From: a bacterium
GTDB lineage: Bacteria > Auribacterota > UBA6266
Assembly: GCA_023228325.1 (NCBI GenBank)
Contig: JALOBK010000001.1
Span: 1,465,549-1,529,548, forward strand
Reading direction: 5' to 3'
Length of the DNA: 64,000 nucleotides
The translations under genes were made by a program, and so were the position numbers. Positions 8,919 through 17,103 of this stretch are shown here, piece by piece. How positions within the stretch are numbered: position 1 is the stretch's first letter; each line of letters opens with the position of its first letter. Below the pieces are notes generated by a model, which was not told where the DNA came from, ran no database searches, and worked only from the letters and a program-made list of their open reading frames with translations.

Positions 8919-9641
8919 ATGGAACTTCTGAGAACAGAAAATCTGTGCAAAAGTTATAAGAAGAGAGCTGTTGTGAATAAGGTTGAGATAAATATTCACA
9001 GGGGTGAGATAGTGGGCTTGCTGGGGCCTAACGGGGCGGGTAAAACGACAACTTTCTATATGATCGTGGGCCTTATAAGGCCGGATTCCGGCCGTGTGGT
9101 TTTTGATGATGCGGATATAACAAGATTACCTATGTGCGCGCGGGCAAAAAAAGGTATTGGGTATCTGTCCCAGGAACCCTCCATCTTCAGGGATTTGACC
9201 GTTGAGCAGAATATTATGGCAATTCTGGAAACGCTTCCCCTGAATTACAGGCAGAGAAAAGAAAGGTTGAAGCGGCTGCTTGCCGAGCTTGATATGGATA
9301 AGTTAGCTAAAAATAAGGCATATACACTTTCGGGGGGGGAAAGACGGAGACTTGAAATTACCAGAGCGCTGGTTACCAATCCTTCTTTTATATTATTGGA
9401 TGAACCGTTTTCCGGTGTTGATCCCATAGCTGTCTTTGAAGTCCAGCAAATCATTGAAAATCTTAAAAATAAAGGCCTGGGAATTTTGCTTACGGACCAC
9501 AGCGTAAGGGAAACGCTTTCAATAACCGACAGGGCTTATATAATGTATAATAGTGAAATTCTCTTATCCGGTACTGCACAGGAACTTATAAACGACCCCC
9601 AGGCCAGGAATATTTATCTCGGCCATGGCTTTACAATGTAG
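8919..9641 (+). CDS. lptB: LPS export ABC transporter ATP-binding protein
   Basis: A 240-residue ABC ATPase powering LPS extraction by LptFG. Walker A is GPNGAGKTT (36-44), the signature is LSGGERRRLEI, Walker B is ILLDEPFSGVDP and the switch His is in TDHSVRET. The pattern GxLSQEPSIFRDLTVEQNI is typical of LptB rather than other ABC subfamilies. Its permease partners are encoded at 18192-20338 on the other strand. In many Gram-negatives rpoN follows lptB; here hpf follows directly. Confidence 0.95.
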   Translation: MELLRTENLCKSYKKRAVVNKVEINIHRGEIVGLLGPNGAGKTTTFYMIVGLIRPDSGRVVFDDADITRLPMCARAKKGIGYLSQEPSIFRDLTVEQNIMAILETLPLNYRQRKERLKRLLAELDMDKLAKNKAYTLSGGERRRLEITRALVTNPSFILLDEPFSGVDPIAVFEVQQIIENLKNKGLGILLTDHSVRETLSITDRAYIMYNSEILLSGTAQELINDPQARNIYLGHGFTM

Positions 9642-9656
9642 CTTTGCATAATTTTC

Positions 9657-9685
9657 TTGTTAAAAACCCACAGCTAAACTATATT
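9657..9685 (+). promoter_or_regulatory. Candidate sigma-70-type promoter for hpf
   Basis: TTGTTA and TATATT are separated by 17 bases in the 114-base gap between lptB and hpf. It would give hpf and the PTS genes their own start point. No experimental support; read-through from lptB is equally possible. Confidence 0.4.
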
Positions 9686-9755
9686 ATAATAAGTTGAAAA
9701 CGGTTTTTATTTTTATTAGTTTGTCTTTATATAAAATAAAAAGGAGGTTTGATCG

Positions 9756-10091
9756 GTGAATATCAGTGTTACAGGCAGGCATATTTCGGTTACTGACCCA
9801 ATGAAAGAATACGCGAGAGATAAATTTTCTAAAATCGACAAGTATGAACTTAGAATCAACGATGCCCATGTGATTATGGACGTGGAAAAATACAGGCAGA
9901 AAGTCGAAGTTAATATGAACGGCCCTCATTTTTCTCTTCACCTCGAAGAAGTCAGCGATGATATGTATAAATCAATAGATACGCTTATCGATAAAGTGGA
10001 GCAGAAACTCAGAAGGCTGAAAGATAAATTTCACGACAGGAAAAATCGTCCCGTTAAAGATATAGAAATCGAGTATACGGAAAACCAGTAA
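9756..10091 (+). CDS. hpf: Ribosome hibernation promoting factor (short HPF/RaiA family)
   Basis: A 111-residue protein of the sigma-54 modulation/ribosome-binding family, with NISVTGRHISVTDPMKEYARDKF at the start and the RLKDKFHDRK basic end. It lacks the C-terminal dimerisation domain of long HPF, so it is the short type that sits in the decoding region of idle ribosomes. GTG 9756 follows a very strong AGGAGG about 10 bases upstream. Its place between lptB and PTS genes matches the common lptB-(rpoN)-hpf-pts order, but rpoN is missing. Confidence 0.9.
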   Translation: MNISVTGRHISVTDPMKEYARDKFSKIDKYELRINDAHVIMDVEKYRQKVEVNMNGPHFSLHLEEVSDDMYKSIDTLIDKVEQKLRRLKDKFHDRKNRPVKDIEIEYTENQ

Positions 10092-10107
10092 AACGGCGGA
10101 TTTGCAG

Positions 10108-11067
10108 ATGGTCAATGTTACGGTTAAAGAATTTTATGAAAACCTTAAAGATCACCTGGACCTTGAATTGGTTGCGGGGAAAAAAGGCCTGAGGAAAAAA
10201 ATAAAAGAATCTACTTTGAACCGTCCCGGGCTTGCCCTTGTAGGATATTACGGTTTTTTCGCGGTCCGGCGCGTACAGGTAATCGGTTTTGTTGAAATGT
10301 CTTTTTTGAAGACTTTGGAAGGGAAGGACAGAAAAAACAGAATTAAAAAGTTTTTTTCGCAAAAATTTCCCTGTTGCATAATATCGAGACATTTTGTTCC
10401 TTTTGATGAGATGATCAAGTATGCCGACCATTTCGGCGTGCCCCTGTTCAGGTCAGGTTCGATAACGAAGTCTCTTATTAATGAAGCCACTCTTTATCTG
10501 GAAGATAAATTTGCGCCTCAGATCACCATGAACGGAAATCTTGTTGAAGTTTACGGTGTGGGTGTCCTGATTATAGGGAAAAGCGGAGTTGGCAAAAGCG
10601 AATGCGCTCTTGCTCTTATCGATAAAGGGCATAGACTGGTTGCCGATGATGTTGTCAGGGTAAAACTGCATGACAGGAAAGACCTGATAGGCAGGTGCGT
10701 GGAAGTGACAAAATATCATATGGAAATAAGAGGGTTGGGAATTATTAATATAGAGACTTTATACGGCGCCGGCTCGGTAAGAGAATTTAAAAGGATAGAT
10801 ATAGTTGTTTCCCTTGAAGATTGGGACGCCGAACGCGAATACGACAGATTGGGTATGGAAGAACAATCTTATACGCTGCTCGGGATAAAACTTGCTCATA
10901 TTCTTTTGCCCGTGAAGCCGGGGAGGGATATGGCCCTGATGATTAAGACGGCGGCGCTTAATTACCGGTTGAAGAAACTCGGCAGAAATTCCGCGAAAGA
11001 CCTTAATGAATCGTTAATAAACAGAATGACCAGCAAGGAAACCGGAAAAAAAACCGAAGGCGGATAA
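10108..11067 (+). CDS. hprK: HPr kinase/phosphorylase
   Basis: A 319-residue bifunctional enzyme that phosphorylates and dephosphorylates HPr on its regulatory Ser. The N-terminal regulatory domain covers about 1-130. The catalytic domain has the P-loop GKSGVGKS (157-164), LVADDVV after it, and the HprK signature MEIRGLGIINI. An oddity is Asn at residue 142 (TMNGNLVEVYG), where most family members I know have His (HG.L..VYG) just before the P-loop; the codon is AAC, one base from CAC. ATG 10108 is preferred to the in-frame TTG at 10102. Together with EIIA, HPr and EI it forms a PTS signalling set. Confidence 0.92.
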   Translation: MVNVTVKEFYENLKDHLDLELVAGKKGLRKKIKESTLNRPGLALVGYYGFFAVRRVQVIGFVEMSFLKTLEGKDRKNRIKKFFSQKFPCCIISRHFVPFDEMIKYADHFGVPLFRSGSITKSLINEATLYLEDKFAPQITMNGNLVEVYGVGVLIIGKSGVGKSECALALIDKGHRLVADDVVRVKLHDRKDLIGRCVEVTKYHMEIRGLGIINIETLYGAGSVREFKRIDIVVSLEDWDAEREYDRLGMEEQSYTLLGIKLAHILLPVKPGRDMALMIKTAALNYRLKKLGRNSAKDLNESLINRMTSKETGKKTEGG

Positions 11068-11068
11068 T

Positions 11069-11494
11069 ATGATAGGTGTTGTAGTCGCGGCTCATGGGAA
11101 TCTTGCTAAAGATCTGGTTGCAGCTGCCGAACAAATAGTCGGCAAAATAGAAAAATTGGCTATAGTATGCCAGTTTACGAATGATAAGCAAAAGGATATA
11201 GAGAGAAATATCGTTAAAGCCGTTGAAAGTGTTGATTCGGACGAGGGTGTATTGATTCTTGTGGATGTTTTCGGCGGGAGTTCTTCCAATATCGGCATGG
11301 GCCTCAAAAATAAAGACAATAAGTTGATGATAGTGACAGGGGTCAATCTACCGATGCTTATGGACCTTGCGGTTCACAGAAAAGAAAGCAGTATTCAAAA
11401 ATTGGCCGATAGGATAGCGAATACCGGAAGAAAAAGCGTCTTTACAGCAAAAGATTACATGGATAAACGCAGAATAGAAATAATTAATATCTGA
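11069..11494 (+). CDS. PTS mannose-family EIIA component (regulatory, stand-alone)
   Basis: A 141-residue single-domain EIIA of the mannose/fructose/sorbose class (ManX-type). The phospho-His is H9 in VAAHGNLA, and VLILVDVFGGSSSNIG matches the conserved loop of the fold. It would take phosphate from HPr. There is no EIIB, EIIC or EIID gene nearby, so it more likely works as a regulatory phospho-relay than in sugar import. It is 1 base from hprK and 8 from HPr. Confidence 0.88.
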   Translation: MIGVVVAAHGNLAKDLVAAAEQIVGKIEKLAIVCQFTNDKQKDIERNIVKAVESVDSDEGVLILVDVFGGSSSNIGMGLKNKDNKLMIVTGVNLPMLMDLAVHRKESSIQKLADRIANTGRKSVFTAKDYMDKRRIEIINI

Positions 11495-11502
11495 AGGCTG
11501 AG

Positions 11503-11790
11503 ATGGAAAACCAAAATTTGGGTAAAGTCGAAAAAGAAATAGAAATAATCAACGAGCTTGGTTTGCATGCCAGGCCTGCGGCTATGTTGGTCCAGACGGC
11601 CAACAGGTTCAGTTCGGAAGTGAAAATAGCGAAAGACGGTGAAATGGTTAACGGTAAAAGTATTATGGGAGTGATGATGCTTGCCGCCGCCAAAGGTTCT
11701 AAACTGAAGATAATAGCCGAAGGTGATGACGCGCAGACGGCGGTGGAAGAGCTGGAAAGACTTTTTATAAATAAATTCGGAGAAGAATGA
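11503..11790 (+). CDS. ptsH: Phosphocarrier protein HPr
   Basis: A 95-residue HPr. The catalytic site GLHARPA has phospho-His H22, and the regulatory site GKSIMGVM has Ser53, corresponding to Ser46 of Bacillus HPr and the target of HprK. About 12 extra residues precede the usual start. The regulatory Ser together with an adjacent hprK argues for HPr(Ser-P) signalling. The stop overlaps the start of ptsI. Confidence 0.94.
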   Translation: MENQNLGKVEKEIEIINELGLHARPAAMLVQTANRFSSEVKIAKDGEMVNGKSIMGVMMLAAAKGSKLKIIAEGDDAQTAVEELERLFINKFGEE

Positions 11791-13556
11791 AAGACGGCAA
11801 GAAAGAAATAGTCTATAAAGGGATTCCTGTTTCCCCGGGTATTGTAATAGGGAAAGTTTATCTTTATGACAGCAAGGAAGACACAGTTTCCAGGTATAAG
11901 ATTAAAGAAGAGCAGATTCCGAGTGAGATAGCCCGGTTTGAAGAAGCTCTTATCAAAACCCGCCATGAACTTATAGGCATACAGGATAAGATTGCAAAGC
12001 AGATGGGCGCGGAGCATGCCGAGATATTCAACGCGCACCTGCTGTTTCTTGAAGACAGGTCTGTTATCGAACAGGTCATCAAAAGGCTGGAAAAAGAGAA
12101 ATACAATGTTGAATATATATTCCAGCAGGTGGGAGAAAAATATGTAGAGCTTTTTTCCAAGATGGAAGATGACTATCTTAAGGAAAGGGCATCTGATATA
12201 AGGGATTTTACCAAAAGGGTATTATGCAACCTCCTCGGCCGCAAAAAACAGGATCTGTCCGCATTCAAGGAAGAAGTCGTTATTGTAGCCTATGACCTTA
12301 GCCCTTCGGATACAGCCCTGATGCACAAGGAATTGGTTAAAGGTTTTGTTACCGACATAGGAGGTAAAACATCTCACACGGCCATTATGGCGAGGTCTCT
12401 GGAGATTCCCGCGATTGTCGGTCTCAGGGACATCAGCAGAAAAGTCAAATCCGGCGATGAAATAATAATAGACGGAAGCCACGGTGTCGTTACTCTCAAT
12501 CCATCGAAATGGACTCAGGGCAAATATTCAGTAGAAATTTCGAAGCTGGACAGGCTGAATGAAAAGTTGGCCGAGCTCAAGGACCTGCCGGCGGAAACTC
12601 TTGACGGGTACAGGCTGACTGTTTCGGCCAATATTGAACTTCCCCACGATGTCTCGTCCGTGTTATCTCACGGGGCTGAAGGGATAGGTTTATACAGGAC
12701 GGAATTTTTCTATCTGAACAGGCCCGATTTTCCATCAGAAGAGGAACAATATCAGGCTTATAAGGAGGTTGCGGAAAAGACTTACCCTAACCCGGTTATA
12801 ATAAGGACGCTTGACCTCGGGGGAGATAAACTCTCTCCGCAGCTGGGCGTATCAAAGGAAATGAACCCGTTTCTCGGCTGGAGAGCTATAAGGTTTTGCC
12901 TGGAGAGGCAGGATATTTTCCGGACACAGCTGAAAGCGATTTTAAGAGCGAGCGCTATAGGGAACATTAAGCTGATGTATCCTATGATATCCAGTGTTGA
13001 TGAAGTTATTCAGGCCAATAAGATTGTTGAGGAAATCAAAGTGTTATTGGATAAAAATAAGGTTTCCTATGATAAAGAGATTGAAATAGGGGTTATGATA
13101 GAGATACCTTCCGCGGCTATAACTTCCGATATAATCGCGAAACACGTTGATTTTTTCAGCATAGGCACAAACGACTTGATACAGTATTCGATTGCCGTTG
13201 ACAGGGTAAATGAAAAAGTGGCTTATCTTTATGAACCCGCAAACCCGGCGGTTTTAAGGTTAATAAATAAAGTCATTGAAAATGCTCATGCGGAGAATAT
13301 CTGGGTTGGCATGTGCGGAGAGATGGCCGGCGACCTTGAAATGACATTACTGCTTGTGGGTATGGGCATAGATGAGTTAAGCGCCAGCTCTATAATAGTC
13401 CCCGAAATAAAAAAAGTTATAAGGAGCGCTTCCCTTAAAGACCTTAAGGCTCTTTCCGAAAAAGCGTTGAAATGTAAAATGAGTTCACAGGTCAGGAGGC
13501 TTGCGGGAACGGTTCTCAAAAAAGTGGCTCCGGAATTAGCTTCCCAGTCAAATTAA
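11787..13556 (+). CDS. ptsI: PTS enzyme I (phosphoenolpyruvate-protein phosphotransferase)
   Basis: A 589-residue cytosolic enzyme that moves phosphate from PEP to HPr. The phospho-His is H197 in GGKTSHTAIMARS. The PEP-binding barrel has GIGLYRTEFFYL, IRTLDLGGDK, SIGTNDLIQYSIAVDR and the catalytic Cys in GMCGEMAGD. Length is normal (about 570-590). It ends the PTS operon: the next gene, metK, has its own good promoter. Confidence 0.95.
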   Translation: MKDGKKEIVYKGIPVSPGIVIGKVYLYDSKEDTVSRYKIKEEQIPSEIARFEEALIKTRHELIGIQDKIAKQMGAEHAEIFNAHLLFLEDRSVIEQVIKRLEKEKYNVEYIFQQVGEKYVELFSKMEDDYLKERASDIRDFTKRVLCNLLGRKKQDLSAFKEEVVIVAYDLSPSDTALMHKELVKGFVTDIGGKTSHTAIMARSLEIPAIVGLRDISRKVKSGDEIIIDGSHGVVTLNPSKWTQGKYSVEISKLDRLNEKLAELKDLPAETLDGYRLTVSANIELPHDVSSVLSHGAEGIGLYRTEFFYLNRPDFPSEEEQYQAYKEVAEKTYPNPVIIRTLDLGGDKLSPQLGVSKEMNPFLGWRAIRFCLERQDIFRTQLKAILRASAIGNIKLMYPMISSVDEVIQANKIVEEIKVLLDKNKVSYDKEIEIGVMIEIPSAAITSDIIAKHVDFFSIGTNDLIQYSIAVDRVNEKVAYLYEPANPAVLRLINKVIENAHAENIWVGMCGEMAGDLEMTLLLVGMGIDELSASSIIVPEIKKVIRSASLKDLKALSEKALKCKMSSQVRRLAGTVLKKVAPELASQSN

Positions 13557-13584
13557 AAAGTTCGTAAGCATCTTTCATTACAAC

Positions 13585-13613
13585 TTGACTTATAGGAAGT
13601 ATTTTTTTATAGT
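13585..13613 (+). promoter_or_regulatory. Promoter of metK
   Basis: TTGACT and TATAGT are separated by exactly 17 bases in the 111-base gap after ptsI. Transcription would start near 13620 and leave a leader of about 48 bases, too short for a SAM riboswitch. Confidence 0.65.
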
Positions 13614-13667
13614 ATGTCAAAATTGTTCTGATAATAAAAAATAACATTTATGTTTCGGAGTGTAATC

Positions 13668-14837
13668 ATGGAAAAAATTTTATTTACTTCAGAATCGGTG
13701 ACGGAAGGTCATCCGGATAAAGTATGCGATCAGATTTCAGACGGAATTCTTGACGCGATTTTAGCCAAGGACCCAGATGCCAGGGTTGCCTGTGAGACGC
13801 TTGTTACAACCGGACTTGTGGTTATTGCGGGTGAAATCACAAAAAAACACAGCGTCCATATTAATTATTCCGATATAGCCAGGGATGTGATTAAAAAGAT
13901 AGGGTATACCGATTCCGAGATGGGGTTTGATTATAAATCCTGCGCTGTCATTTCTGCTGTCCATACCCAGTCACCCGATATTTCAATGGGTGTTACCCCG
14001 GGTGAGGGCACATTCACTGAACAGGGAGCGGGGGATCAGGGTATGATGTTCGGTTATGCGTGTAATGAAACTCCGGAATATCTGCCTCTGCCGATTATGC
14101 TTGCACATCAGCTTACAATGAGGCTGGCAGAAGCTAGGAAGAAAAAGATACTTAACTTCCTGCGCCCGGACGGCAAAAGCCAGGTTACTGTTGAATACCA
14201 TGACGGCAAGCCTGCAAGAGTGGACAGTGTGGTTGTTTCTACACAGCATAAGCCTATGAAAATAAGCATATTGAGGAAGGAAATTCTGTCCAAAGTGATA
14301 AAACATGTGATTCCGTCCAAATATATGGACAGCAGGACCAGAATATTTGTTAATCCCACCGGAAGATTTGTTGTTGGGGGACCACACGGGGATACCGGTG
14401 TAACGGGAAGAAAAATAATAGTTGATACATACGGCGGAATGGGAAGGCACGGAGGCGGAGCCTTTTCGGGAAAAGATCCTTCTAAAGTGGACAGAAGCGC
14501 CACATACATGGCGAGATATATTGCGAAAAATATTGTTGCCGCCCGTATCGCGGAAAAATGCGAAGTCCAGCTGTCATACGCGATAGGATATCCTGAGCCT
14601 ATATCAGTTCTGGTCGACTGCCTGAATACAAGCAGAGTTCCTCTTAATAAGCTCTCAAAAGCTGTAAGGGATGTGTTTCCTTTAAAGCCCGCCGATATTA
14701 TCAGGTATCTGAAGCTTAAAAGGCCTATATACGGCAAGACAGCGGCTTATGGGCATTTTGGCAGAAAATTCAGGGATTTTACATGGGAAAACACGGATAA
14801 GGCCTCGGTTCTCAGGAAAAAACTGGGCATAAAATAA
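13668..14837 (+). CDS. metK: S-adenosylmethionine synthase
   Basis: A 389-residue MAT enzyme making SAM from methionine and ATP. Signatures seen are SVTEGHPDKVCDQISD, GAGDQGMMFGYA and GGPHGDTGVTGRK, and GGGAFSGKDPSKVDRS for the phosphate-binding loop. I chose ATG 13668, preceded by GGAG at about 8 bases; the frame extends to an ATG at 13650 that lacks a Shine-Dalgarno. The C-terminal FTWE and length match the family. ahcY follows after a 216-base repeat-bearing gap. Confidence 0.95.
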   Translation: MEKILFTSESVTEGHPDKVCDQISDGILDAILAKDPDARVACETLVTTGLVVIAGEITKKHSVHINYSDIARDVIKKIGYTDSEMGFDYKSCAVISAVHTQSPDISMGVTPGEGTFTEQGAGDQGMMFGYACNETPEYLPLPIMLAHQLTMRLAEARKKKILNFLRPDGKSQVTVEYHDGKPARVDSVVVSTQHKPMKISILRKEILSKVIKHVIPSKYMDSRTRIFVNPTGRFVVGGPHGDTGVTGRKIIVDTYGGMGRHGGGAFSGKDPSKVDRSATYMARYIAKNIVAARIAEKCEVQLSYAIGYPEPISVLVDCLNTSRVPLNKLSKAVRDVFPLKPADIIRYLKLKRPIYGKTAAYGHFGRKFRDFTWENTDKASVLRKKLGIK

Positions 14838-14859
14838 AACGTATCAATTAATAAATTGT

Positions 14860-14961
14860 AACCGCAGATTTAACTGATACACACAGATAAAAGGCAAAAA
14901 CATATAAAATACTTAAATTAAAATTCTTAAAGGCTTTCTTAAATAATATTTATCTGTGGTT
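14860..14961 (+). repeat. Intergenic palindromic repeat, copy A
   Basis: The left arm, from 14860, begins AACCGCAGAT and ends ACACAGATAA at 14890. The right arm (14950-14961, TTATCTGTGGTT) is its partial inverse. The left arm matches closely the inverse of the right arm of copy B at 22507-22598. The centre is AT-rich with no reading frame. It fills most of the gap between metK and ahcY. Confidence 0.6.
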
Positions 14962-15053
14962 AAAAGTTATTTATTTTTAAAATGTAATTCCCGCGGCAGG
15001 TGGAAATTTTGAGTTATAAGGGCGGCGGCATTATAAAATTACAGGAGAGACAG

Positions 15054-16313
15054 ATGAAATATGACGTAAAAAATATCAAACTGGCGGCAGAGGGCAGAAA
15101 GAGAATAGAGTGGGCTAACAACGATATGCCCGTTTTGGCGCATATAAGGGAAACTTTTTCGAGAAAGAAACCCCTTAAGGGTATCAGAATGTCTGCATGT
15201 CTTCATGTGACAGCGGAGACGGCTAATCTGGTCAGGACGCTGAAAGCGGGAGGCGCAGATGTGGTATTATGCGCATCCAATCCGCTTTCCACGCAGGATG
15301 ATGTTGCGGCTTCTCTCGTTTATGATTATAAAATTCCTGTTTTTGCTGTAAAAGGGGAAAACAACAAGACTTATTATCAGCATATCAAGTCGGCTATCGG
15401 GCACAAGCCGAATGTGACGATGGATGACGGGGCCGACCTGGTTTCGGAAATTTTAAAAAGGCATCCGGATTTACATGCTAAAATAATAGGTTCTATGGAA
15501 GAAACCACCACAGGTGTCGTGAGGCTGAAAGCGATGGAAAAATCCGGGGTGTTAAAATTCCCCATTATCGCCGTAAACGACGCTGAAACAAAATATCTTT
15601 TCGATAACAGGTATGGCACAGGGCAATCCACATTGGACGGCATCATAAGAGCTACGGATATCCTTATCGCGGGGAAAACGATTGTTGTCGCGGGATATGG
15701 CTGGTGCGGAAAAGGTTTTGCTATGAGGGCGAAAGGGATGGGCGCCAATGTTATCGTCACCGAAGTAGATTCCATAAAAGCGATAGAAGCCGCAATGGAC
15801 GGCATGAGGGTTATGACTATGGAGGAAGCCGCGCCGATAGGGGATGTTTTCTGTACGCTGACGGGAAATGTAAGTGTTTTGCGGCCTGTCCATTTCAGGA
15901 AAATGAAAAAAGGGGCCGTTATCTGTAATTCAGGCCATTTCAATGTAGAGATAGATATTCCGGGTCTGCTGAAACTCTCGAAAAAAGTAAAAAGGAGAGT
16001 AAGAAATTACGTTGACGAATTTGTTTTGTCAAATAATAAATCGATATTCCTTTTAGCTGACGGCAGGCTTATCAATCTTGCCGCCGCCGAAGGGCATCCC
16101 GCGTGCGTGATGGATATGAGTTTTGCCACCCAGGCGCTGACAACGGAATATTGTGTTAAGAACAGGGATAAACTGAAAGCGAAAGTCTATCAGGTTCCGG
16201 AAAACATCGAAAAAAATGTCGCGGATATGAAACTTGAATCCATGGGCGTAAAAATAGATGCCCTTACTTCAGAGCAGAAAAAGTATCTTGAATCCTGGCA
16301 TATGGGGACTTAA
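15054..16313 (+). CDS. ahcY: S-adenosylhomocysteine hydrolase
   Basis: A 419-residue NAD-dependent enzyme splitting SAH to adenosine and homocysteine, recycling the product of SAM-dependent methylation made possible by metK upstream. Motifs: MSACLHVTAETANL near the start, ETTTGVVRLKAM, the NAD-binding GYGWCGKGFAMRAKGMGA, and NSGHFNVEID. ATG 15054 follows AGGAGAGA; an upstream in-frame GTG at 15000 is less likely. Length matches the short form found in archaea and many anaerobes. Confidence 0.94.
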   Translation: MKYDVKNIKLAAEGRKRIEWANNDMPVLAHIRETFSRKKPLKGIRMSACLHVTAETANLVRTLKAGGADVVLCASNPLSTQDDVAASLVYDYKIPVFAVKGENNKTYYQHIKSAIGHKPNVTMDDGADLVSEILKRHPDLHAKIIGSMEETTTGVVRLKAMEKSGVLKFPIIAVNDAETKYLFDNRYGTGQSTLDGIIRATDILIAGKTIVVAGYGWCGKGFAMRAKGMGANVIVTEVDSIKAIEAAMDGMRVMTMEEAAPIGDVFCTLTGNVSVLRPVHFRKMKKGAVICNSGHFNVEIDIPGLLKLSKKVKRRVRNYVDEFVLSNNKSIFLLADGRLINLAAAEGHPACVMDMSFATQALTTEYCVKNRDKLKAKVYQVPENIEKNVADMKLESMGVKIDALTSEQKKYLESWHMGT

Positions 16314-16326
16314 GCGCTTTACAATT

Positions 16327-17094
16327 TTGAAAAATAATATTGATATATATTTTTTTTCAGGGACAGGCAACACATTACTTGTTGCCGGGAAAATAAGTGA
16401 AAAACTGTCTTCTGCCGGATATAAAGTTAAGCTTCTTCCTATTGAGAAAAACAACCCTTCCGATGTCAATGTCGGTAATACCATAGGACTTGGTTTCCCT
16501 GTCGCTGCGCAGTCAACGTACCCATTTGTATGGGATTTCATAAGAAATATGCCTGAAGGCAATGGCGCCGAAATATTCATGTTTGATACTCTTGCTGCTT
16601 TTTCCGGCGGGATAGTGGGCGCCCTTAAAACAGAGCTTCTTAAGAAGAAATACATACCTGTCGGCGCTAAAGAGATAAAAATGCCGTCTAATTTTTTGAC
16701 TGTCAGCGGTAATCCCGGAAAAAACAGGAAAAAAGTAGCAAAAGGTCTGCAGGCGGCTGAGAAATACGCCGGCGAACTTATAAATAGTGCGGCAAGCTGG
16801 GGGAGAATACCCATTTTGTATAAGGTATTGTTCCTGTTAGGAACAAGCAAATCGGTGTGGAAGAGCCTCTCGGAAAAAACGGGTATGGGCGTATCTGAAG
16901 ATAAATGCATAAAATGCGGGTTGTGCGCCAGATTGTGCCCCGTAAATAATATTGAAATGAAGGAATATCCCGTTTTCTCGAAAAAATGCCAGCTTTGCAT
17001 GAGATGCATATCTTTTTGCCCTTCCAAAGCCATTCTGAAATGCGGCAGGGAAGTGAAATCATATAGAGCCGTTGAAGCGTCGGCGCTTATCTGA
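16327..17094 (+). CDS. EFR1-type flavodoxin-like / 2[4Fe-4S] ferredoxin fusion
   Basis: A 255-residue electron-transfer protein. The N-terminal flavodoxin-like domain has the FMN phosphate loop FFSGTGNT near the start. The C-terminal ferredoxin domain has two cluster motifs, CIKCGLCARLCP and CQLCMRCISFCP. EFR1 proteins are common in anaerobes; their partners are unknown. The start is uncertain: there is no ATG in frame near the domain start, and TTG 16327, just after the ahcY stop, gives a normal N-terminus but without a clear Shine-Dalgarno. It may depend on coupling to ahcY. Confidence 0.82.
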   Translation: MKNNIDIYFFSGTGNTLLVAGKISEKLSSAGYKVKLLPIEKNNPSDVNVGNTIGLGFPVAAQSTYPFVWDFIRNMPEGNGAEIFMFDTLAAFSGGIVGALKTELLKKKYIPVGAKEIKMPSNFLTVSGNPGKNRKKVAKGLQAAEKYAGELINSAASWGRIPILYKVLFLLGTSKSVWKSLSEKTGMGVSEDKCIKCGLCARLCPVNNIEMKEYPVFSKKCQLCMRCISFCPSKAILKCGREVKSYRAVEASALI

Positions 17095-17103
17095 AGGATT
17101 TTT

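Noticed and set aside
8919..10091. rpoN between lptB and hpf
   Set aside because: Expected from gene order in other bacteria, but the 114-base gap has no room for it.
13557..13667. SAM riboswitch before metK
   Set aside because: The gap is 111 bases with a promoter in it; the leader is only about 48 bases, too short for any SAM riboswitch.
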